This document shows positions 26,124 to 37,087 of a stretch of DNA of 64,000 nt, piece after piece. The DNA is taken from the NCBI GenBank assembly GCA_029449235.1, contig JANATG010000003.1:2604001-2668000 (forward strand), written 5' to 3'. The stretch is from Linnemannia schmuckeri (taxonomy: Eukaryota > Mortierellomycota > Mortierellomycetes > Mortierellales > Mortierellaceae). Positions within the stretch are counted from its first letter, which is position 1, and each line of letters opens with the position of its first letter. The notes beneath the pieces are model-generated. The model did not search any database, was not told the DNA's origin, and was given only the letters and a program-made list of their open reading frames with translations. A program made the translations under genes and the position numbers.

Positions 26124-26975
26124 GCCTATCCTAGTATCTGGAACAAAAGCAATGGTGTATAAAGAAAAAAGAGCGCGGTAGATGATGCGCATCTCCCGGT
26201 ATACGTTTGTAGAAAAGTAACATATAATTGTAATTGCGAGCCAACATGCCATGCATCACAATATCCTCCTTTAGCGTGCTGTAGCTGCTCTTTCAGTCCG
26301 TTTGGCAATAGCAAGGTTTGTTTGATCAACCAGATCGATCCTCTATGTTGGGCTGTTTTTACGCACTGCAGTTGCGTTGAAGTAGCTTGAATCACGACTA
26401 GATAGCCTTCAGTTTTGGTATGAAGACAAAGTGGGAAAGTGACTTCTAATCACCGACCTATCCTACTCATTTCTTTTCATCTAACGAATGAACTATGAGA
26501 TCGAGAAAGAAATAGGGTAGTGTTTATCGTAGCAGCTGTTTGAGTTAGAGACAAAACACATGAGGAGTACTAGTGCCTATATCCTGCACCTTGCTGACAT
26601 AAAATACTAAATGTCTACGAACATAGGGAACTTCTGGATCATCGCGTGTTTTCATTTTCATTGTGCAAAGATTGAAGGATTCAGGGAACCCACATCGAAA
26701 TTTGATTCCTGTTGAATAGTCAGTAAAGTAGGTTTAGTAATCGCGAACATAGTCGACTCATTGTTGTACATATATCTGAATGAAGGCAACACCCCCACAC
26801 ACAAGAAAAACGTGGTAAAGGCAGGAAGCCTTTCCGAGAAAGGCATCCATGCTGCACCACTTACCCAAAGTAAAAGTGAAAGTTCAAACAAGGCCTAAAA
26901 TTGTCATTTGCGCGCCTGAAAAAAATGAAGGCATCCTTTTCACCGAAATACAAAAGCGCTCATGACTAAGGGCTG

Positions 26976-26998
26976 AACTACCTATCCCTTAGGTAGTT
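26976..26998. repeat. 9-bp hairpin
   Basis: AACTACCTA (26976-26984) and its exact reverse complement (26990-26998) flank a 5-base loop. It stands alone in the gene-poor region; no function can be given. Confidence 0.6.
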
Positions 26999-29900
26999 TG
27001 ATCTGAGTTACATGAACAATTAAAGACTAAAGACGGGCAGTTCCAGCCTTACCTAAATCGCTGTCCATGATATCTATATACTGAGTAAAATGTTCATTGC
27101 CCCACCTGTTTATCCTTTATGTATTTCATTTTGAACCCGACACCAAAGACAAGAAAAACGCCTAGAATGGATCCTTCTATTTATTTTTACTTCATTCATC
27201 GCCACTCATTGAGCAACTTGAAGGAAATGGGGAAATGTTCAATCGGCCCTGCGTGTTTAAAAAAAAGCGCACGTTTGACAGACTACACACAACCACACAA
27301 ACAGGTATCCTCTCCAGAAAAAAAATGTAACCAAAGAAACGCGTTCTAAAACAGCTATTGTATCATCATGTTTGTGAACAGAGTTCTAGACAAAAAAAAA
27401 AAGCAGCAGAAACATATCGCGGGTCTATCCGTTTCTGTTAGTTACCAGGAAGAAAAGGAGACTTGAAGAGATTCAATGCATCGATGGAAGAGCGAGGTGT
27501 TCTTATATATTGCCATTGTGGTAGTTTTTTTTGCTACGTGTTAATCGAAGGACCTTTGGGGTCATACATTATAAGAAACCGCGCATAAGTTTAATTATTA
27601 TCACCAACTTATCGTCTTCTTTTGTTTCGTAAAAAATTGAGCAAGTCGGTGACGAACATATTTCCGAGCGGCCATGACCTTCAATGTGGTTCAATTACCT
27701 TAAGAAGTGAAATACACGAGTGGAAGCAATCGGCGGTGACGCAGATTGCCATTGATAACGCGATACTATCGTCCTCGTCCCTTATTTTCTCTACAAAACA
27801 TGAAAAGTGCACAGTCATGTCTGCAAGTCATCCTTGTATGGTCGAAAAATGGACCATTTGTGAAAAAAAAAAAAAAAAGAAAAAAAAAAAGTATCGAACA
27901 TTGTCCATCATCTATTGCTCACATCGTACTCAATTACAATTTGCACTTTGCTACCCACTTGAAAGGAAGATACAGTATGAATCTCATGTGCTCATTGAAG
28001 TAGCACGTTCTTTTACTTTTAAAAGAGTGGCGTCTTGAGAACAAGTGATCAACACATCCTCGGCCTGGGTGGATTCAAGAAAAGTAGTCCGGGAAACGAG
28101 CGGTGGAATACCCTGAGATAATAACAAATGCATGATACAGACGGTAGAAGAAAGGCCGGTCGAAGACACTCAAAATCATAGTAAAAAAAACCCCCTATTT
28201 GAGTTTCAAGGGCAATGTCTATCATAACCTGTATCCGTGCTGGTGTAACAAGATTCTGCAATAAGAGAAAAGATGTTACGATAATGATTTCTTTCCGTCC
28301 AATCGCCCGATGCGCCCACTGTTTGCAGAGAAAAAGGTGACCAGAACACGTACCAGACCAGCTGATCTGTGGGCACAAATCAAAAATGAAAAACTGGTGC
28401 CCTTTATTTCAAGTTAAGCTGAAAAACAAAAAGAAGGTGCTAACACATGTCAACACCAGATTCCCACTCAAGCGCTGCATCGAAAAGGAATCGAAAAGCT
28501 ACCAAAAAAAAGTACAATATAAAGGTAGATAGAGCTCTTGACCAGAGCCGCGTGTATACTTATTTTCTTTTTCGAGCGAAAGAAAGGAGGACGCTTTGGT
28601 TGGGCGTGTCAGTGATTAGTGTCCTCCAGAAAAAAAAAAAGCAAGGATTGTCAAGCACCACGCCCAAACCTCTGGAGAATATCTCCCTATGCCAAAGCGA
28701 AATACACAAAAAGACAGGCACCTTTCCAACCGACATTGCCTGAACAGAAATGCTCAATCAGATACCTAGAAAAAAAGCTTTAATTAAAGGAATGGAGAGC
28801 CAGTCTCGTCGTACAATTCTTCGACCCTCCGGTCGTTCGTTAGACTGCATAAAGAAAAGGCGTCTAAGGCTTGGACATCTGTTGAAATCACCGTGCTACT
28901 TATCCTCTTTCTGTCACCCACGCAACCCCCCAAGGTGATTTGAGCTTGTGTGATCTAAGTGCACGTACAAAAGTTGCAAAATACAAACCCCGGAAAAGAA
29001 GTCGAAAGAAAAGGCTCGGACACAGTGATTGCGAACAATCGACGATTTGTCGGCTCTTCATTTTGTCAAACATAGAAAAAGAATAACCTACACCTAACCA
29101 TCGAGAATCGACATCCAGTAACATCCAACCACTGAACGCCCCCAAAAAAAAGCAGAAATAACATTAGGCATGCAATAACAGGAGTAAAAGATCCGGAGTG
29201 TGTGATCGGCGATGATTTTCAACTGCGCATTTTAAAGGATCGTAGGCCAACCCGACTCTGCATCTCATCTTCGTTACTGTCACGTCAGCTGATGAAGAAA
29301 ACGTCGAAATAAGGTTTGAAAAGATGCGAGCATACCAAAAATTGTCTGGATCAAAACATCTCACACTAAAATACACGCGCCTTCGTGAACCAGCATCATT
29401 CAACTTCTTGATGCACAATGAAACGTCTTTCTAAATGGACAAAAATAATAAAAAACAAACGATCCATCCCCCAAAAGTCAGACGCAGAATGCAAAACAGA
29501 CTCGTGCTAGTTGCTTGGCAGTTTTATTGGCAAGACAAGGAAAGAGGTATTAACACTAAATCAGGAATTCTGCGTCGGCCTTGTGGTATATGAGAAAAGA
29601 AAAATGCGACTCTCTCAAAGAGCATTCTTTTCCATACAAAAGTGATCTCTGTTGTCCTTGAAAAAAAAACGTAAAATGAACCCGCAAAAAGCTCATCACC
29701 TCTCAGGTCAGTTAAAGAGTAATTATTCATCAAACTATTACCTGGTAGCAATAGGAGCAGCAAGTCAGACGTGCAAATGACAAAAAGCTCTATCATTCAA
29801 GCAACCAACACATTATACCAAACAATGGCACAATTCACCCATTCATGTCGCTGTTCTAGCTGAAGTAACAATCCGCTTGTGTTGAACTAAATGGTAGAGA

Positions 29901-30341
29901 AAAAAAAGCATAAGCATGGCAATATGATGATCATTGATCCGAGGAGGAACTGAGTGGAATATGAAAGTAAATAGTCTCAAAGCGCGTCGTCCGCTTGCTA
30001 TTTGAATGTGAGAAAGCGTCTCTTGGTCTCACACCACTATCGACGTTGAACAACTGAGTTATCATAGAGGGCGTTGAAACACAAAGAACATCATATCACT
30101 CCTGCATCTCAGCTCTGCATGTCGCCGTTTCCTCAACGAAGCTGAACGTAGAGAAACAGTATCGATCAAAAAACACACAAGGGGTTTATTCCATAACAAA
30201 AAAAGTACTATTACATGCAAAGAAAGAGAAGAGTAGGAAATACGAGGGAAAGCGGAACGATTACAGAAGTAGAAACAAAAAAACAAACAGTAAAAGGACA
30301 AATAGAAAGACACAAAGAGCAAGGGTAATGCAAAGGGAACC

Positions 30342-32288
30342 TTAGAACAAGTGGTCCAGGCTGGATTGAGCGGTGGCCTCAGTGCTGGCCAATAGACGCT
30401 CACGCAAAACTCCACACCGGGTCTCAAGGATCGACAAGAACCGGTTCATCTGATGGGCGTTCATCTGTCCCACCATGTCTGAAAACTTGCTCTCGTCCAA
30501 AATGCTGTTGTTTGCCAAAGTCTGAGGCGCAGCTGGTGCTGGTGCTGGTGCTGGTGCTGGTGCTGCGAGTGCTGCTACTACTGATGCTGGCGCAGTAGCG
30601 GGGATTGGAGTAACGACGATCGTTTCCTCCTGTTGTGGCTCTGGTTGAAGCTGTTGTACTTCTTGCTCGTATTCTTCCTCCTCATCCTCATCCTGTTCGC
30701 TTTCATCGCTCGAGTGCATGGGAGCAGGGGCCGCACTGGCGAGGAGCTCCTGGGCCTTGAGATTCATCTCATCAACAATCATCGCAACAGCGGTGGGCTG
30801 CTGAGATGCAGTCTCAGCAGATCCATTCTTGATGGCCTCGAGTGCCTGAGCCTGAGCCTGAGCATGGGCCAAAGCCAAGGCCTGAGCCTGAGCCTGGGCC
30901 TGATGGGCCAAGTTGCCTCCCCAATCACGACGACGGCGCGTAATCTTGGTCTTACGCATAGTCACGGGGCGGTCGCGGTGGTGGAGCTTGGCGTATAAGC
31001 CGCAGGCGTTGCAAATAGGCTCTCCGGCATCGTTCTTGCGCCAGAGAGGAGTCTGAGTCTGGGAGCAGTTGGCGCACTCGATTCCTTGCTTGGCCGTCAT
31101 CAGAGGAGGCGTTGTCTTTTGGACTGGAGGTCGGATCAACGCGTCAGTGTACATCTTGGCCAGATCGGGCAAGGATGCCAAGCTGTGGGGGCGGGGCCCG
31201 GAGCTTGAATCTGAATCGCTATCGGACGACGAGGCTGAGGAATCAGGAGCGACCGAGGTGGAGGGAAACACGAAGGGAATCTCCAAGGCTCCGGGGGACG
31301 AAGCGCGGCTGGCCATATTGGCGGGGCGGGCATAGGGCAGGGCGCCAGCACGGACATCGGCCAAGACAGTGGGCAGCTTGTGACGAATGTGCAAGGGACG
31401 GTGGGCACCATACTGCTTGTAGTAGAGGCCGCAGGCATTGCAGAGAGAGTGCTTACGATCGGGGGTTCTGCGCCAAAGGGGAGTCTGAGTGACCTTACAG
31501 TTAAAGCAGATGAGCTCGCGGTTGCGCTTAGTACACGACGAATTGGGGGAAGTGGTCTTGGCTGCCTCGGGGCTGAGCGATCGCTCGGCAAGAGTGGGGG
31601 ATCCCATGGGGCTCTTGTCATCTGAAGAGGAGGGCGAAGGCGAGTGAGGAGCTGAGATAGTGTCGTGCTCCATGGCAGTCTCTGTCATGGGTGAAGGCGA
31701 AGACTCTTGCTTGATCTCCTTCTGAGCTTGAGCAAGGTAGCGAGCCAGGTTTTGGGCATCGGCCTGGTGAATCAATTGGGCCTGAAGTCTCTCCTCGCGC
31801 TCTCGCTGCTCCTTTTGGTCCTGTTCCAGACGCTCCTGCTCCATGCGGTGCTGCTGCTCCAACTGCTTGTTTTGTTCCATCATCTGGGCGTGGTGGATCA
31901 ATTCCTGGGCAGTGGACGAGGGGACGGTCCACTGAGCTTGCATTGGCTCCTGAGCCTGGGTGCCCTGGCTCTGAGAGGCCAAGTAGGCGTGCAAGAGGGC
32001 AGCCTGACGGTGAGTCTCGTCGTTGACCGAGTAATTGATGGGCTCAGTAGTAGGCATGGAGCTGGAGTGGAAGATGGGTATGTCAAGGGGTGCAAACTCC
32101 TGGAAGCAGTAGGCGCTGAGGTCGGGGCTGTGGTTGGCAGAGGAGAAGGAGTCCATGGAGAGGATGGGCGAGTGAGAGTCGTCGGAGAACGAAGTGTAGT
32201 CAAGAACGTCCTGGGGCGAGAGGAGGAGATCTTCGTCCTGGAACCAGGGGTTGGGACCCGAGGTAGCTGGGGTAGAAGACGCGAACAT
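30342..32288 (-). CDS. two-finger GATA transcription factor
   Basis: Single-exon gene, 648 residues, ATG at 32288. Residues 1-120 are Ser/Pro/Asp-rich with acidic patches. Residues about 135-170 are a Gln/Glu-rich likely coiled coil. Finger 1 is C261-x2-C264-x18-C-x2-C286, with the TPLWRRTPD pattern of Ash1/GAT2-like fingers. Finger 2 is C405-x2-C408-x17-C-x2-C429, TPLWRKNDAGEPICNACG, the AreA/NIT2/Gln3 type, and is followed by a basic tail (RKTKITRRRRDW). The linker between fingers is Ser/Asp-rich and has no cysteine. This argues against the iron-sensing siderophore repressors (SreA/Fep1), which need a Cys-rich linker. The C-terminus holds Ala-Gln and Ala-Pro runs and an acidic patch. A nitrogen or developmental regulator is a fair guess from finger 2, not shown. 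Confidence 0.93.
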   Translation of the reverse strand: MFASSTPATSGPNPWFQDEDLLLSPQDVLDYTSFSDDSHSPILSMDSFSSANHSPDLSAYCFQEFAPLDIPIFHSSSMPTTEPINYSVNDETHRQAALLHAYLASQSQGTQAQEPMQAQWTVPSSTAQELIHHAQMMEQNKQLEQQHRMEQERLEQDQKEQREREERLQAQLIHQADAQNLARYLAQAQKEIKQESSPSPMTETAMEHDTISAPHSPSPSSSDDKSPMGSPTLAERSLSPEAAKTTSPNSSCTKRNRELICFNCKVTQTPLWRRTPDRKHSLCNACGLYYKQYGAHRPLHIRHKLPTVLADVRAGALPYARPANMASRASSPGALEIPFVFPSTSVAPDSSASSSDSDSDSSSGPRPHSLASLPDLAKMYTDALIRPPVQKTTPPLMTAKQGIECANCSQTQTPLWRKNDAGEPICNACGLYAKLHHRDRPVTMRKTKITRRRRDWGGNLAHQAQAQAQALALAHAQAQAQALEAIKNGSAETASQQPTAVAMIVDEMNLKAQELLASAAPAPMHSSDESEQDEDEEEEYEQEVQQLQPEPQQEETIVVTPIPATAPASVVAALAAPAPAPAPAPAAPQTLANNSILDESKFSDMVGQMNAHQMNRFLSILETRCGVLRERLLASTEATAQSSLDHLF

Positions 32289-34106
32289 GATTGGAAATGT
32301 AATAGTGCCGATAATGGTAGGATAATTAAAACCGCCAAAAAAGGGTGAATGACAATCGAAAAAGAAAAAGTAAAACGTGACTAAAAGGGGGCGGGTGAGA
32401 AAAGTCAGTCAAATAGAGATAAAGAGCGAAAAAGGAAAGAGAGGTTAAGGTTCCGGGTAGGGGAGGAGGAGAAGTGTGACAAAAGGGCTGGATAAGATAG
32501 AAATTGAAGGAAGGAAATAGGTTGGCTGGGTTACTGGTTGTTGGATGTTATATGTGATCGGGTGGAGGGATGAGGGTTGGGTTCGAGTTGGAGAGTTGGA
32601 TATTGTTGTTGTTGGAGGTGTAGTTTTTTTTTTTTGTAATTTTCAGAGTGCTTTGTTGGTTGTTATTGTTGCTGTCGAAGGAGGAGGTGTGTGGGAAGGA
32701 AGGAGAAGGAAAGGATTATTCAGTTGTTTATGCGGGGGTGATGGTGTTCAGGTTCGTATGGTGTGTGTGTGAAAGCTGATATCCCGCGTAGACTCAATCC
32801 ACTTCGCGGCCGACGTGGCCACCTGAGGTCAAGTAGAAGTATGCCATTGTTTATAAAAAGGGATAAAAAAAAAAGGTGGAGGAGTAGAAAAGGTGCTAAG
32901 AAAAAGGGTTTCAACTAGGTGCCTGTCGGTTAGGGCTAGTCAAAGAGGGGGAACGATGGAGTGTTGAAATAAAAAAAAAGTGCTGGTTGTGTGTGTAAGT
33001 GAATGAAATCAAGTCACTCGCTCTCTCTTGGATCTGAAATGTCAAGGAGGAGGAGGATGGGAACAGGTGTATGTGTGTGTGGAAGGAAGGGAGTGTGTTG
33101 ATGGTTGAGACTAAGCAACCACTACAACAAACTACTAAAAAAAAAGAGGGATCCTTGCTTGCCGATGCAGACAATTGGGGAATAAGGAAAAGAGAGAGAA
33201 AAGGAGGGATCACACACTTTCAGGAACCCTTCGATGTCTTATGGGTGAAGTCCTTTCCACGTACACAAAAAGGGAATGAAATTTTGCCCAAATGTCGCCA
33301 CTTCTGCATCCAATCAAATTCCTCTGTCACGTAATAATTCCAATAACTTGTACCCCTTCCCAACAAGAAGCACTCAAAGAGTCTAGAAGAGGCCCTTTTA
33401 CATACCCTTGTGCCTCGTGGGGTCGATCCACCTCCTTACACTTTATTACAACTTACAAACTGCCTATTCGCCTTGACGCCGTCTTCTCTCTTTACTATTT
33501 TTTATTCTATCTTTCGCTCAGCCTACTTCTTTTTTCATTTGTCTCATTGCATCACTCTCACTCCAATGGATAGGATACTATAAAGTCTCTCTCTTGCTAC
33601 TACTACCTAGGTCAGCGGCAAGGGCAATCGAGCTTGACCCTGACATAGTCGCTGAGACCCCGTACCAAACGATGGAACAAAAAGGACGCTCGCTGTCTGT
33701 CCAGACAGAAAGCCTCTTGCCAAGAACAGGAAAGCTGACTGCTCATATTTTTGTTTCAAAGGCTGTGTCTACCAGGGCCAGCGCCAGCCAGCAATCATAA
33801 TCTCAAAGTACTCCCCACTCCTTTGCCGTGATTTTCTCAGTTATTTACCTCTGCGATGCAACGAAGGAACAAGGGCGAATATGTTTTGTTATCTTCGATC
33901 GGTGGTGAATGGGGTGGGACCCCTGAAGAAAAGAACGAGAAAGAAGAAAAACCAAAATAAAACGACGCACATGAAAATCGAACTGCACCTATCAATTGCT
34001 CCTTTCTCCTCCGCGCCTTTCTTTTTCTTAACACACTTTCTTACATCTCTTCTCCATCTCGCTTTCCTCCATCACAACACTCATTCATTCGAACAAGCAC
34101 AAAAAA
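32289..34106. other. divergent promoter spacer, GATA factor / GHMP kinase
   Basis: No exon called. Purine-rich on the GATA side and pyrimidine-rich toward the kinase (about 33480-33600, 34000-34080). One open block of about 60 codons (33609-33800) follows a CCTAG acceptor, but no upstream exon with a start was found, so it is not called as a gene. Confidence 0.4.
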
Positions 34107-36881
34107 ATGCTGCATATGGAACGGAACAGGGACACTGCTGCTGGTACAACTGTCACCCCAACAACAACGACTGGACAACAAGGACGAGGATTATCATCTC
34201 AGTCAGGACCAATGGGATCCAAGGTGCCACTCGGTACCTTTGTCTATGCGTCCGCACCTGCAAGAATCGATCTTGCCGGTGGCTGGACAGACACTATTCC
34301 CATCACGTAAGTTCTCTATCAACAACCAAGCCTGGACAAACCTCTGAACCTTCTAAGGGGTACACAACCACCTCGGAGAGACAGACATTGAGAGAAAGAT
34401 ACAACCACCACACCCATGGACTTCTATCCCCTTTTGGTATTGCGTATGCACAAGCAAAACCTCGGAAATCCTGACCAACATGGAAATTTCGGATTTCTTT
34501 TTTCTCTGTGAATAGACATGAGCATGGAGGAAAGGTTGTCAACGTAGCCGTCCAAGTGAACAATCGCGTAAGTGATAACAGACTCGACTAGCAGTAATGA
34601 TAGTAATTGTCTAGGGCTAGAAGTGGTTTGAGGAATGCGCGCATTAGGATAAGGGTCCGACCGATAGAACAAACACAAAAAAATGACAACCGATTCCGAC
34701 TCACAAGGCGCCTTAAAGACCGAATGGTCTGGGCGTTGCGGGGAAAGTGAAGACAGAACAAGCGAGAAGGAGAGTCTTGAAGGGATGTGGCTCACCAAAG
34801 GAAATGAAACTTGAGACACAGCTGTTGTTCGCGCCCAGCACACTCACGCTCAACGCTCTCTCTATCGTCATCTTTCTTCGTACTCACAATTGTTGCTTTT
34901 CTTTTCTTTTCTTTTGTCTGCCTGCGGATATCCATAACAGGCGCCGTACACGGTCAAAGCTCGTCGAACGGAAGCGTAAGTAGTCTGCATCCAAATAGCT
35001 CTCTAGCTGTTTTGTTGTTGTTGTTATTGTTAGTTGAACCACACTCCGCGCGTGTGGGAAAAAACACACACACCTTCTCACCCTCTCACATACAGGACAC
35101 AGGACACAGGGCAAAATATTTCGACAAAGTGTGAAATTGGATATGCAAGGGAATATGCAATTGAAAGAGCTTTTTTCTTGGTTCATGTAGCCTGATGGTT
35201 TTTTTTTTTATTTCGTCTCCGCCTCATTCTTTCGCTATCGATTTCTTTCTGATCCTACCGCCGATTTGAAACCCGACAACAATCTATGTGTGGGAAAGAA
35301 CAAGATATGGGTTGGCGTTTTTTTTTGGTTTTTTTTTAACGCTTGTTAGCATGCATCATTCATTCCTTGTAATTTCAACATCTCAAACAAAAAAACTAGC
35401 CTGGTACTATCGCTGTCGTATGATCCAAATATCCCCTCACAGCATTTCCACTCGATCGAACAAATACGCGACCATGCAGACCCAATGGTCCCGGGTGCAC
35501 TGCTCAAAGCGTGTCTTGTCGCGTCGGGCATCCTCGGAATTACTGCTATGCGCCATGATGGAGACCACAAGACTATGGCCGAGGCATTAAAACATTCTGG
35601 GGGTGGCCTTGAGCTCGAGATTCGGTCTTCCTTGCCTGTTGGTTCTGGTATGAGAAAAAAGCAACTAATCTTCACAGGCTTCTTATATTATTTGAGGGGA
35701 GTCTTGTTGTTGACACCATCCTGCACCATTTTTGTGAGACACGAGCGTTGCTAACCTTGATGTGTATTTCATTTCCCTTCATATTAGGCATGGGAACGAG
35801 CAGTATTTTGATTGCTGCGATTCTGGCAGTTCTAAAGACCTTGATGGGAAAACCCTATACGAACGATGATCTCTTTTATGAGACTCTTGATGTCGAACAG
35901 ATGATGAACACAGGTAGGCATACCAAGCACGATTGTTTGAGTTTGTGAATGAAAGGGACTGTGCACCCTCCTTTTTTTTAATTTTTTTGTTTTGACAGTC
36001 ACACTTTTTTCCCTATATCTTTTAATGTGTGGGTTTTTAGGCGGTGGATGGCAGGATCAAGTAGGAGGGATCATGCCTGGTTTCAAAGTCACGACCTGCG
36101 AACTCGACCTCCCCATTCAGGTACCATCAACCCCCCGCCCCCCCTTTTTTTTTCGTCCATTACATTGCAACCGTTTGCTAATTCGATCACTCAATCACTG
36201 ATGTTCCGCCACCAAACTTTATATTACTTTACAATAGCTGAAGGCAAACACGATCGAGGTATCAGAAGACTTCATTAAAACCTTCAATTCGCGCCTGCTT
36301 CTCATCTACACGGGCAAGACCCGCCTCGCCAAAAACCTCCTCCAGACTGTACTCATGAATTGGGCCGGTCAGGAACCGGATGTTGTTGATACTATGCATC
36401 GACTTGTTCGAGATGCTACCCAGTGCGAGGATGCTCTTCGTCAAGGTTTGTCCCCTCCCCCTTTTTTCGAACAAATGTCATGTATTCAGTTATCGTGACA
36501 CCTCACTCATTCTTTCTACCAAACTTATCACACAAAACAATAGGCGACTTGACGACAGTAGGATCGGTCCTAACCCGCTACTTCTCTGACAAGAGATTCC
36601 TTTCAGAAACAACACTCTCCCACCCACCTGTGCTTGCTCAACTTCTTTCTCACCTCTCCCCCCACATCGAAGGCTTCTCCCTCGCAGGAGCAGGAGGGGG
36701 CGGGTTCCTGGCAGCGATTCTGAAGCCTGGTCTGGAGAAGGATCAAACCGTTAGGGAGGTTCGAGAGGCTATGGCTTTGAAAGGAAAGGACAGGGAGGTG
36801 GATGGAGACTCGATGTGGGATTGGAATGCGACTGTGGATCGACAAGGGCTCGTCGTTCAAGTCGGTTCTCCCTGCTACTAG
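34107..36881 (+). CDS. GHMP-family sugar kinase, L-fucokinase type
   Basis: Probable ATP-dependent kinase making a sugar 1-phosphate; nearest family is the kinase half of L-fucose kinase (fucose salvage to GDP-fucose). Eight exons: 34107-34306, 34516-34567, 34941-34975, 35400-35647, 35788-35913, 36041-36120, 36238-36445 and 36544-36881, 428 residues, all phases consistent. Motif 1 APARIDLAGGWTDT is at about residues 50-63, followed by THEHGGKVVNVAV. The ATP loop LPVGSGMGTSSIL is at about 174-186. The GHMP C-terminal motif LAGAGGGGFLAAI is at about 361-373. The pyrophosphorylase domain fused to the kinase in plant and bacterial FKP enzymes is absent. The bacterial heptose kinase HddA has the same motifs, so the exact sugar is uncertain. 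A second in-frame ATG lies nine bases after the first. Confidence 0.88.
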
Positions 36882-37087
36882 TTTACCTATTTACCCATTG
36901 ACCAGATCTCTTGAAGGCTTCATAGTCGACAATGGTAATGAAGAAACACAGCGATTATTCCACGATACAAGCAGGCCATTTTTTGGTATGATACTGTACA
37001 AGGTGTTTATTACTTTTGTTGTCGCACTGACTGTTGTTGTTGTTAACATGAGAAAAAAATGAATGGCATGATATGTGGTCGTTAAAA

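Larger units (their letters stand above)
23112..30341. other. 7.2-kb AT-rich stretch without a recognised gene
   Basis: Lies between the 3' ends of two convergent genes. Hand counts on sample lines give roughly 28-42% GC, clearly below the coding exons. Open frames are short, overlap on several frames and contain A-runs; none matches a known family. Contents noted: an A31 run, a TTA microsatellite, an A-rich run near 27865-27891, a 9-bp hairpin at 26976-26998, and a broken frame at 25863-26123. No tRNA, rRNA or transposase signature was found. Confidence 0.6.

Noticed and set aside
29164..29418. 84-codon minus-strand frame in the gene desert
   Set aside because: Isolated, no ATG (TTG start only), no family pattern; expected by chance in 7 kb.
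33609..33800. Open block after a CCTAG acceptor upstream of the GHMP kinase
   Set aside because: No upstream coding exon or start codon fits; more likely part of a 5' leader.
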